Assembly: GCA_950097015.1 (NCBI GenBank)
Contig: CATNEN010000039.1
Coordinates: forward strand, 15,780,501 to 15,844,500
Direction of reading: 5' to 3'
DNA length: 64,000 nt
Origin: Macrostomum hystrix
Taxonomy: Eukaryota > Platyhelminthes > Macrostomidae
The notes beneath the pieces are model-generated. The model was not told the DNA's origin and did no database searches. It was given only the letters and a program-made list of their open reading frames with translations. Every line of letters begins with the position of its first letter. Position 1 is the first letter of the stretch. Position numbers and translations under genes: made by a program. Positions 55,801 through 64,000 of the stretch are shown here, piece by piece.

Positions 55801-56346
55801 CGCGAAATCTATTTTCATAAAAACCCATGAAAAACCTATCACGGCCAGAAAATCACCGAGGACCGGATGATGTGGCGCGCAGCCGACATGAGCCAGAAGA
55901 ACGATTTGGGCCGGGTCAGCCTGAGGCTGTGCATGTGGAAATGCGAGAACCTCCCCACCTGCTGGTCGGTGATCGAGCAGGCCCTGCCCGGCCGCTACGT
56001 CGGCTGCGTCCTGCTGGACCACGTTGCCACGACCGAGGCGGCCAACATCCGGGCTAAGAGTCCGGGACATGAGCAGCTGTACGGCCTGGCACAATGGACC
56101 TGCGGTCCAGGCGCTCATGTCGGCGACGGACAGCCGGGCGGTTCGAGCGGGCCGTCCAGACAGCCGGACAGCGACCGGCTGCAGGAACCTGGCGGAGTTC
56201 GAGGTGGCGGCGGCGGTGGCGGCGTCGGCGACGGTGGCAGCGGCGGCCATCGCAGCTCCGGTGAGGCCTTGGCCACCCTGACCGCGGCGGCTGCTGCGAC
56301 GGTGACTTTGATCATCGGCCTCCCGTTGTCAGCGGGTTGGCAATGA
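52882..56346 (+). CDS. WSC-domain surface protein
   Basis: Two exons, 52882-53391 (170 codons, donor GTGAGT) and about 55849-56346 (acceptor CACGGCCAG, stop TGA), joined in phase 0; product about 335 residues. I chose the ATG at 52882 because a signal peptide follows (MFLQFLTVALIGWPLISAAS); the Ala-rich frame upstream has no ATG. Residues 30-140 form a WSC domain, a cysteine-rich carbohydrate-binding module: FRYLGCY, QRCSDFCQTKG, ECSCGFSMDG, EQCSVRCAGD, RCGGANVISVYQ. Exon 2 encodes a second Cys-bearing segment (LRLCMWKCENLPTCW, GRYVGCVLLD), a Gly-rich linker and a hydrophobic C-terminus (ALATLTAAAAATVTLIIGLP) suited to a GPI signal or membrane span. The exact exon 2 acceptor is inferred. Confidence 0.75.
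53510..54785. repeat. 20-bp TTATCCCACCAGTTAG array (WSC intron)
   Basis: About 63 copies of AATTATCCCACCAGTTAGTT and variants. A block of about 340-360 bp is duplicated (53730-53950 resembles 54050-54270). Same family as 49970-51460. Confidence 0.95.
55110..55735. repeat. 36-bp tandem array (WSC intron), plus orientation
   Basis: About 17 copies of a 36-bp unit with ACCTCACTCCCTCGAATGTA and CACTGGCTCAGATCCA. Frames are open on both strands because 36 is a multiple of 3. Confidence 0.97.
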
Positions 56347-56619
56347 CCGCAGAAGGGGGATTATGAGAATTTCCGAACATCTACAGGTTGACGAAGGTCA
56401 GGATGATGCTTCCTACATCCTGTTGATTCAACGATCGAGTTAATCAAGGTGGATTGACCTGACAGATTTTAGACTCGGTGAACATTGTGCCTGCTTTATC
56501 TTTGCCTTATTTAATTTGTAATGTCTCAGAATGGTGGAACAACAGTGGAGTGAGATTTGACGTCACATACATTCTTCGATGGACAAAGAGTCGAGAGTCG
56601 TGGGTACTGGGGGACTGAA

Positions 56620-56772
56620 GTCGGCTCTGAGCCAATGTACATTCGAGGGAGTGAGGTTGGCTCTGAGCCAATGTACATTCGAGGGAGTGAGGTTGGCTCT
56701 GAGCCAATGTACATTCGAGGGAGTGAGGTTGGCTCTGAGCCAATGTACATTCGAGGGAGTGAGGTTGGCTTT
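56620..56772. repeat. 36-bp array, inverted orientation
   Basis: About four copies of the reverse complement of the 55110 unit (GAGGTTGGCTCTGAGCCAAT, GTACATTCGAGG). It lies 270 bp after the WSC stop codon. Confidence 0.95.
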
Positions 56773-56779
56773 CACCCTA

Positions 56780-57924
56780 TGTGAGGCAGTGAGGACTTTT
56801 GAAACTAGCTTTGGTTTAGCAGCTTCGCCGAATTGCAGGTACCTTAAAAAATTATGGTCACTTTTTTAGTTAATTTAAGGCCAAATTTATGGCCTTTGAA
56901 AACATAATTACGAAAAATTACTTATTCAGTAAATGTTCTGCCACAGTTAATCTGCTTTTCTGGTGACACACAGAGTAAAATTGGGTCTGCCATTGAAATA
57001 TATTCATATGTAGTATTATAAAACTAACATTGATTGTTATGCAATATGAGTTAATTTGCGGTGCTTGAATCATTATGTACACTAAAATTAATCACTTATA
57101 TAATAATTTATATATATATATATATTATTTATATTTATATATTGATATAAATATTTATATATTTATATTTTATATAATAAATTTTAAATTAAATTAAATA
57201 TAATTTTAATAAAATTAATTTAATTAATTAAAATAATTAATTAATTAACAATTTATATAATAACTATATAAAATCCATTTATATAATAATTATAAATTAG
57301 TTTTTACCGTTTCTATACTTCCAAACTATCTAGGCTTTTAATTTCGCAATGTATTTTTAGAAGAATTTTGATGTCAGCACACTTTGAAGTAGCAAAAGTA
57401 GCAGTAATTCAAAACATTACTAAAGAACACCTACAATATTAAGTTTTCATCTGGCATCATACTATTACCATGTTACCAAGTTAAAATTAAATTGTACATA
57501 CATATGCATTATATATTTATGTTTTGCTTCGAATGCCAGCCTTTTCTAACAATTTAGCGGCTTGTACGTTTTTAATCCCAATAAATATTAAATAGATTTA
57601 AACAGTGGGAAATATATTTCACAGAGATTAACAAAAATTATTCAGTCATTCTTAAGCCTTCTCGATTGTTTTAACTGAGTAGAAAATTTAGTTTGTCGTT
57701 AGGCGGCACTGACGTTAAAGAGGAATTAATTTGCGTCATAGGATGCTTTGGTAGATTTAGTAGATTATTAGATTAATCGGTTTTATTAATAAAAGTACAT
57801 TTTCAAAATAACAGTACTTTTTCATGATAAAACTGCATTTTCATGATAAAAGTTCATTTCCATGATATAAGTACATGTTCTTGATAAAAGTACATTTTCC
57901 TGCCCAAATCATGTTTTTCTTTTC
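56780..57924. other. AT-rich intergenic region
   Basis: Very AT-rich, with a TA-rich palindromic zone at 57095-57290 (TATATATATATA, TTAATTAATT). At 57790-57900 there is a degenerate repeat of AAAAGTACATTTTC. No gene seen. Confidence 0.6.
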
Positions 57925-58131
57925 TTGAGGTCTCGCTCCCACTCCTCCAGGCACAGCATTGTTTGCAGTTCTCGGTCTCGCAGCAGTGACACCGCATCCG
58001 CGAAGTCCCGCTCCGCCGATGCGGCCTCTGTTGACGCCGCCGACGAGGCGATCAGAGCTTCAAGGGACCAGAAGGACTCGCCGAGTCCGCTTTTGACGCC
58101 TGATGATGTGCCAGATACACTATCAGAATGA
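57925..58131 (+). CDS. Candidate SR-rich terminal exon
   Basis: Follows an acceptor-like tract (TTTTTCTTTTCTTGAG) and runs 68 codons to TGA: RSRSHSSRHSIVCSSRSRSS, AASVDAADEAIRASRDQ, SPSPLLTPDDVPDTLSE. The GC-rich, Ser/Arg-biased codons stand out in an AT-rich region, which supports a real exon. The upstream exon and the gene identity are unknown. Confidence 0.35.
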   Translation: MRSRSHSSRHSIVCSSRSRSSDTASAKSRSADAASVDAADEAIRASRDQKDSPSPLLTPDDVPDTLSE

Positions 58132-58159
58132 GGATTGCCTGCGTAGGAGGATCAGTTAT

Positions 58160-59565
58160 AGATTGGGTGTGACAGCGATTGGCAGATTCGGGGCAGAGTA
58201 GAATGCAGATTGGTAGATCTGTGATAGAGTAGAATGTAGATTGGTAGATCTGTGATAGAGTAGAATGTAGATTGGTAGATTAGCGATAGAGTAGAATGTA
58301 GATTGGTAGATTAGCGATAGAGTAGAATGTAGATTGGTAGATTAGCGATAGAGTAGAATGTAGATTGGTAGATTAGTGATAGAGTAGAATGTAGATCGGT
58401 AGATCTGTGATAGAGTAGAATGTAGATCGGTAGATCTGTGATAGAGTAGAATGTAGATTGGTAGATTAGCGATAGAGTAGAATGTAGATTGGTAGATTAG
58501 TGATAGAGTAGAATGTAGATTGGTAGATCTGTGATAGAGTAGAATGTAGATTGGTAGATTAGTGATAGAGTAGAATGTAGATTGGTAGATTTGTGATAGA
58601 GTAGAATGTAGATTGGTAGATCTGTGATAGAGTAGAATGTAGATTGGTAGATCTGTGATAGAGTAGAATGTAGATTGGTAGATCTGTGATAGAGTAGAAT
58701 GTAGATTGGTAGATCTGTGATAGAGTAGAATGTAGATTGGTAGATTTTTGGTAGAGTTGAATCTAGATTGGTAGATTAGTGATAGAGTAGAATGTAGATC
58801 GGTAGATCTGTGATAAAGTAGAATGTAGATTGGTAGATTTTTGGTAGAGTTGAATGTAGATTGGTAGATCTGTTGTAGAGTAAAATGCAGATTGGTATCT
58901 GTGATAGAGTAGAATGTAGATTGGTAGATTTGTGGTAGAGTAGAATGTAGATTGGTAGATTTGTGGTAGAGTTGAATGTAGATTGGTAGATCTGTTGTAG
59001 AGTAGAATGCAGATTGGTAGATTTTTGGTAGAGTTGAATGTAGATTGGTAGATCTGTTGTAGAGTAAAATGCAGATTGGTATCTGTGATAGAGTAGAATG
59101 TAGATTGGTAGATTTGTGGTAGAGTAGAATGTAGATTGGTAGATTTGTGGTAGAGTAGAATGTAGATTGGTAGATTTGTGGTAGAGTTGAATGTAGATTG
59201 GTAGATCTGTTGTAGAGTAAAATGCAGATTGGTATCTGTGATAGAGTAGAATGTAGATTGGTAGATTTGTGGTAGAGTAGAATGTAGATTGGTAGATTTG
59301 TGGTAGAGTTGAATGTAGATTGGTAGATCTGTTGTAGAGTAGAATGCAGATTGGTAGATTTTTGGTAGAGTTGAATGTAGATTGGTAGATCTGTTGTAGA
59401 GTAAAATGCAGATTGGTATCTGTGATAGAGTAGAATGTAGATTGGTAGATTTGTGGTAGAGTAGAATGTAGATTGGTAGATTTGTGGTAGAGTAGAATGT
59501 AGATTGGTAGATTTGTGGTAGAGTTGAATGTAGATTGGTAGATCTGTTGTAGAGTATAGTTAAAA
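58160..59565. repeat. 31-bp array with higher-order structure
   Basis: About 45 copies of a 31-bp unit, GATTGGTAGATCTGTGATAG plus AGTAGAATGTA. From 58850 a 29-bp short variant (GCAGATTGGTATCTGTGATA) recurs at 58881, 59065, 59218 and 59402, so the spacing alternates 184, 153, 184 bp. That corresponds to 6-, 5- and 6-unit higher-order repeats. Confidence 0.96.
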
Positions 59566-59932
59566 TCGGTAGTTTAGTAGCTGAATAGGGTATAGTGAAA
59601 AAAGTGTCAGGTCATAATATTCATGGCGCCTAAAGTAGAAATCAGAAATAGGCTAATCATAATGTGAAAAAGACACTCGTTTTCGGATAGAAATTATTCG
59701 CATTTCTATGTTTTTTAAATAATAGCATAACAGCTTATTTGTGCAAGAGAATTCTAAAGTACATACGTAAGAAAGGAGCTAGAAACTAACGATCTCTTAA
59801 CCATTGAAACAATAAATCAATCAATAATTTAGTTTAAACATTTTTTAGATAGAAATATAGGCAAAATCATTTCTAAAAATAGAATATTTCCATTAGGAGA
59901 GAACACCAAACAACAAAAAACTAACGATCTAC

Positions 59933-60475
59933 CGATTTGATCTTTGATCGAGTCCTGTTCTGCTGCTAGAACTGAAAATGGTAAAACATCTTTAAGGCGT
60001 AGGTTTTTCCCATAGACAACACGGAATGCGATTTTCGTGAAAAAAATAAATAACTGCATCGGACAGTAACTCGCTGGTTAACCCTGGAACTAACCTGAGA
60101 TGGCCTGATCGATTTGGAGACACAATCGATAGTAGGAATCTCCAGTGCCACGAACACGAATACCTGCGATTGTGATTGGTGGAGTGGATTGCTAGACTAG
60201 CCTATGAGATAGGAAAGAAATGGATTGCTAGACTAGCCCATGAGATGCGAAAGAAAATGGATTGCTAGACCAGCACACAGGTAAGGGATTTGAGTGGATT
60301 GCTAGACCAGCCCAGTCACTCACCATCTAGGCAGGTGATGCCGGGCAGTAGGTCGACAATTTTCTCAGCATAGCCGGCGGACAAGCAGAGAGGATTAGAC
60401 AGGTCGCGGGATTTGTCCTGCAGCTGCAGGGACTCCAGGTTGGCCAGATCAGTCAAGGCGTGCAGATCCTCTGTG
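59933..60475 (-). CDS. Leucine-rich-repeat protein, internal exons
   Basis: Three minus-strand exons with matching phases: 60475-60324 (acceptor TCTCACAG, donor GTGAGT), 60163-60095 (acceptor ATCGCAG, donor GTTAGT) and 59971-59933 (acceptor TTTTCAG, donor GTAGAT). They encode TEDLHALTDLANLESLQLQD and DLSNPLC, GYAEKIVDLLPGITCLDG, then IRVRGTGDSYYRLCLQIDQA and VLAAEQDSIKDQI. The pattern L..L..L.NL..L.L, NP.C, Y...+..LP....LDG is the last LRR and C-cap of LRR proteins often linked to cilia or centrosomes (inference), followed by a helical part. The third exon is small and its donor weak. Neither end of the gene is in view. Confidence 0.6.
60186..60312. repeat. Short repeat of about 44 bp in LRR intron
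   Basis: Four diverged copies of GGATTGCTAGACTAGCCCAT. The last copy ends about 10 nt from the splice donor of the LRR exon. Confidence 0.85.
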
Positions 60476-60674
60476 CTGTGAGATTCAGGGGAGAATCACA
60501 CATTCTATTTCGAGGGATTAAGAAACAGGACGACGACACAAACTGGGAGTAGAGCTTGCAGATTAGGCGAGAAAGTTTCGCATTTCAAGCAATGCTTCCC
60601 ACCTATTTTTCGTTTCATTTCCTGAATATCAATACCTCAAATTGATTTTATCTTCTTTTGCAGAAAGTGCAATA

Positions 60675-61725
60675 CGAGGGGTGCGCAAAAAGTTTAATCA
60701 AGTGGCCCATAACTTTTTTAATAAACTGTATGGCGGGTGCCGTATGACCTTAAGCTTGTTGTCGGACAGAAAGCTCGTTGTCATGGCCGCAGTGTGGCTG
60801 GAAGCGTTGTCGCGGTGCAGGTGAATTCTGCCACTCTGAAGGCGGGTTGGCTGCTTTTCTGTGACTGCAGCCAAGACTTTAGGCAAAACCTCGCCAGCAT
60901 AGAAAGTGGCATTGACATTCTGCCCATTCGGCAGCATAACAACTGCCACTGGCCCAGTGATGCCGAGAAATACGACAAACATCTGCGTCCGTGAGCGAAA
61001 CCCACAGCGCAGAACTGTTGGACGGTCTTCATCAGCACCAATCTAAACCTTGTTTTGGTTCTTGTGGGGCACTTGGAAGTAGTAAAACCACTTCTCGTCT
61101 CCAGTAACGACATCAGTGAGTCGCTTAGTGCCACCTTCATCGAAGCAACGCAGAAGTTCTTGGCTGTGTCAAACTCTCTCCTGCTTCTGTTCTGCAGTGA
61201 GTGCGTGAGACATCCAAGGAGCCGTGACCTTGCGAAGGCCAAGATGATCATGCAGGATGGTTCGGACACTGCCATGAGAAATTCCGATTGTCTGGCTAAT
61301 AAGGGCTACGGTGATATTAGGGTCTGTGTCCACTAGCTCTCGCAAAGCCACAATGGCTGACGGTCATGGAGCGTCGACTAGCGCTGATTGATTCAATCCA
61401 ACGGGAGATGGTGCGGTACGAAGGGGCCCGACCTGCTATGACTTGAACCAGGTCGGTACGAATTCGGGTGGCGTTTTCACCGAGCTGTGACCGCATGAAA
61501 ACATAAAATCTGCACTGATCCAGCAGTGATATTTTCCATTTCAAGGCTGAAAACAAGACTGCACGTTAGTCAATATGGTCTAGGGAACGAAAAGTTCAGT
61601 GCATTGGGCTAAACATTTATGAACAAACGATATATATCATGGTTGCTCATAAACAAAAATTGTCGCTTTTTAAGGTTTATTAAAAAAGTTATGGGCCAGT
61701 TGCCCAAACTTTTGCACACCCCTCG
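60675..61725 (-). mobile_element. Mariner-like transposon, internally deleted
   Basis: A 1051-bp element with terminal inverted repeats of about 52 bp (CGAGGGGTGCGCAAAAAGTT at the left; CGAGGGGTGTGCAAAAGTTT on the complement of the right), flanked by TA on both sides (60673-60674, 61726-61727). The transposase lies on the minus strand in several frames. N-terminal helix-turn-helix parts are at 61317-61556 and 61169-61351. The first catalytic Asp is in VTGDEKW (codon 61097-61099) and the second in HRDNASSHTA (60809-60811). After RHPPYS the frame runs straight into terminal-repeat sequence, so the part with the third acidic residue is deleted. Frameshifts add to this. It cannot make active transposase but its ends look intact. 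Confidence 0.88.
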
Positions 61726-61769
61726 TAGAAATATGAAGAAATAAAATAAAATGACAGAGAGACGTGAAA

Positions 61770-62200
61770 TGAAGCAAGAGAAAGACATGAAATGGTGGGA
61801 GAGAAAGACATGAAATGGTGGGAGAGAAAGACATGAAATGATGGCAGAGAAATACATGAAATGATGGCAGAGAAATACATGAAATGATGGGAGAGAAATA
61901 CATGAAATGATGGCAGAGAAATACATGAAATGATGGGAGAGAAATACATGAAATGATGGCAGAGAAATACATGAAATGATGGGAGAGAAATACATGAAAT
62001 GATGGGAGAGAAATACATGAAATGATGGGAGAGAAATACATGAAATGATGGGAGAGAAAGACATGAAATGATGGGAGAGAAATACATGAAATGATGGGAG
62101 AGAAAGACATGAAATGATGGGAGAGAAATACATGAAATGATGGGGGAGAAAGACATTAAATGATGGGAGAAAAAGACAAAATGAAACGAGAGAAAGACAA
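61770..62200. repeat. 23-bp tandem array
   Basis: About 17 copies of GATGGGAGAGAAATACATGA plus AAT, with variants GGCAGAG and GAAAGACAT. It begins about 50 bp after the right end of the mariner. Confidence 0.96.
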
Positions 62201-63070
62201 AGGAAAATAAGAAATCAAAGGAAAAAGCTGGAACACAGATGTGAGTGGACGGATTGGCCTAGCGACAGAAGTGGTATTACGCAATCCAATGTGCCAACTA
62301 CAGGTAGTATTAGCTAAGAGTCAATTGCCACACACAATAGTAGAAAGTAGTATTGCTTACAAAAAATATAGATCCTATTTATGATGCCTTTAGAAATGCT
62401 TTATAGAATATAGGTTTGTGTTGCAATGACGATGTGAGGCAATTATTCACCTAGTTTTTTTCGGACAGGTCAGGCTTTCGAACAAAGTGGCTTTAGTCAA
62501 AGGTGTTCGGCAAAGGCACCTTATGCCAACATATACTGAGGATAAAAGGCTATATAGTAGAGAAGGAAGGCACCAATGTTGGTGTGGGGACAAATATTTA
62601 CAACGGAAAAATGGAATCACTTATTTGTTTCTAGTAGGCTAAATTCAGAAAAAATGAATGCCCTTGCCTGTGTATATTGAAGATTTATCATGCGCACTAG
62701 CGGTGTATATATGCGTATATATACAAAACCTGTGACCAACCAGCTAACAACTTATAAAGAAACCCCAGCAGAGTTGGCCCAGCACCAGGAACATAATCCT
62801 TCTCTCCGTGCCTGCCGACCCACCCACTCTCACTCAAATATTGGTCAATCAATCAATCATTGCACTGAGCTCCATGCAAGGCCGAACCTGGTAGCTGGGC
62901 GCACTAACCACGGCCTCCTTTGAAATGAAATCATCTGGAATCCTCTCACACTGTCTGTATATCTTTGCCAGTATTAGGGGCTAAATATTCAATATTAATA
63001 ATACTTGCTAGCCTAAAATATTTCTACATTATTGTTCTCATCGGAATCCTGCCTTAAATTATCTTTAGCT
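62201..63070. other. Intergenic, no gene seen
   Basis: No supported exon, RNA gene or array; short frames lack motifs. Confidence 0.45.
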
Positions 63071-64000
63071 GGGATCCGCCAGCAATCCTAATCGGAATAC
63101 GCCAGCAATCCTAATCGGAATCCGCCAGCAATCCTAATCGGAATCCGCCATCAATCCTAATCGGAATCCGCCAACAATCCTAATCGGAATCCGCCATCAA
63201 TCCTAATCGGAATCCGCCAGCAATCCTAATCGGAATCCGCCAGCAATCCTAATCGGAATACGCCATCAATCCTAATCGGAATCCGCCAGCAATCCTAATC
63301 GGAATCCGCCAGCAATCCTAATCGGAATACGCCATCAATCCTAATCGGAATCCGCCAGCAATCCTAATCGGAATCCGCCAGCAATCCTAATCGGAATACG
63401 CCATCAATCCTAATCGGAATCCGCCAGCAATCCTAATCGGAATCCGCCAGCAATCCTAATCGGAATCCGCCAACAATCCTAATCGGAATCCGCCAACAAT
63501 CCTAATCGGAATCCGCCAGCAATCCTAATCGGAATCCGCCAACAATCCTAATCGGAATCCGCCAGCAATCCTAATCGGAATCCGCCAACAATCCTAATCG
63601 GAATCCGCCAGCAATCCTAATCGGAATCCGCCAGCAATCCGCCCTTCAAAGAACAATCCTTATCGGAATCCGCCCTCCCTACAACAATCCTTATCGGAAT
63701 CCGCCCTTCATAGAACAATCCTTATCGGAATCCGCCCTCCCTTGAACAATCCTTATCGGAATCCGCCCTCCCTTGAACAATCCTTATCGGAATCCGCCCT
63801 TCATAGAACAATCCTTATCGGAATCCGCCCTTCATAGAACAATCCTTATCGGAATCCGCCCTTCATAGAACAATCCTTATCGGAATCCGCCCTCCCTTGA
63901 ACAATCCTTATCGGAATCCGCCCTCCCTTGAACAATCCTTATCGGAATCCGCCCTCCCTTGAACAATCCTTATCGGAATCCGCCCTCCCTTGAACAATCC
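63071..64000. repeat. 23-bp array passing into related 31-bp array
   Basis: From 63071 to about 63640, about 25 copies of a 23-bp unit (AATCCTAATCGGAATCCGCC plus AGC, AAC or ATC). From 63640 to the window edge, about 11 copies of a 31-bp unit with AACAATCCTTATCGGAATCC and GCCCTCCCTTG or GCCCTTCATAG. Both share the CGGAATCCGCC core. The array continues beyond the window. Confidence 0.97.

Noticed and set aside
61609-62156. Overlapping minus-strand frames of 146-174 codons
   Set aside because: Derived from the 23-bp array in all three frames.

Overview
This is a eukaryotic (metazoan invertebrate) window. Genes are broken into phase-consistent exons with GT-AG introns (many about 100 nt, some over 2 kb). 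It carries DIRS, LINE and mariner relics, a tRNA-derived SINE and a very high load of tandem repeats: about 15 kb of 64 kb by my count. The mix would suit a repeat-rich flatworm such as Macrostomum, but that is a guess; nothing in the sequence identifies the species.

Layout. 0.1-4.6 kb: three satellite arrays (17, 23 and 18 bp units). 5.0-15.5 kb: three copies of a two-exon gene family for Ly6/uPAR-like cell-surface proteins (a fourth lies at 29.6-30.6 kb). Between them are a minus-strand DUF4806-like gene (7.2-8.7 kb) and fragments of a DIRS retrotransposon, an RNase H-bearing LINE and a CR1/Jockey-like reverse transcriptase. 15.6-17.1 kb: DIRS antisense fragment split by an LTR-like block. 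17.6-18.2 kb: last exons of an IAP-type RING protein (minus). 18.2-20 kb and 25.1-27 kb: two diverged copies of a noncoding repeat that starts with a hairpin and carries perfect X-box palindromes. 21.2-23.1 kb: one orphan exon and the 3' exons of RPA1 (replication protein A large subunit), which contain a stop and a frameshift. 24.6 kb: a possible RPA1 N-terminal-domain exon. 27.2-28.9 kb: a 547-codon open LINE reverse transcriptase. 33.8-34.8 kb: DIRS tyrosine-recombinase end joined to a mariner 3' end. 35.8 kb: full-length SINE.

36.5-38.8 kb: intact intronless M13 (neprilysin-like) metallopeptidase. 40.2-49.8 kb: complete AMP-activated kinase gamma subunit gene, six coding exons that I could join in phase, 703 residues; its introns are almost filled with satellites. 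52.9-56.3 kb: two-exon WSC-domain surface protein, whose intron and flanks are also satellites. 57.9 kb: a short SR-rich candidate exon. 59.9-60.5 kb: three exons of a leucine-rich-repeat protein (minus). 60.7-61.7 kb: deleted mariner. 61.8-64 kb: more satellites.

The genes do not form a pathway. The most notable system is the Ly6-like family: four near-identical signal peptides and first exons, a conserved intron, two cysteine domains, then a stalk and membrane tail of varying length. The cassettes share 5' flanks, and copies 2-4 abut DIRS 3'-end sequence, which suggests duplication together with, or next to, the retroelement. All product names are by eye from motifs; no database search was possible.
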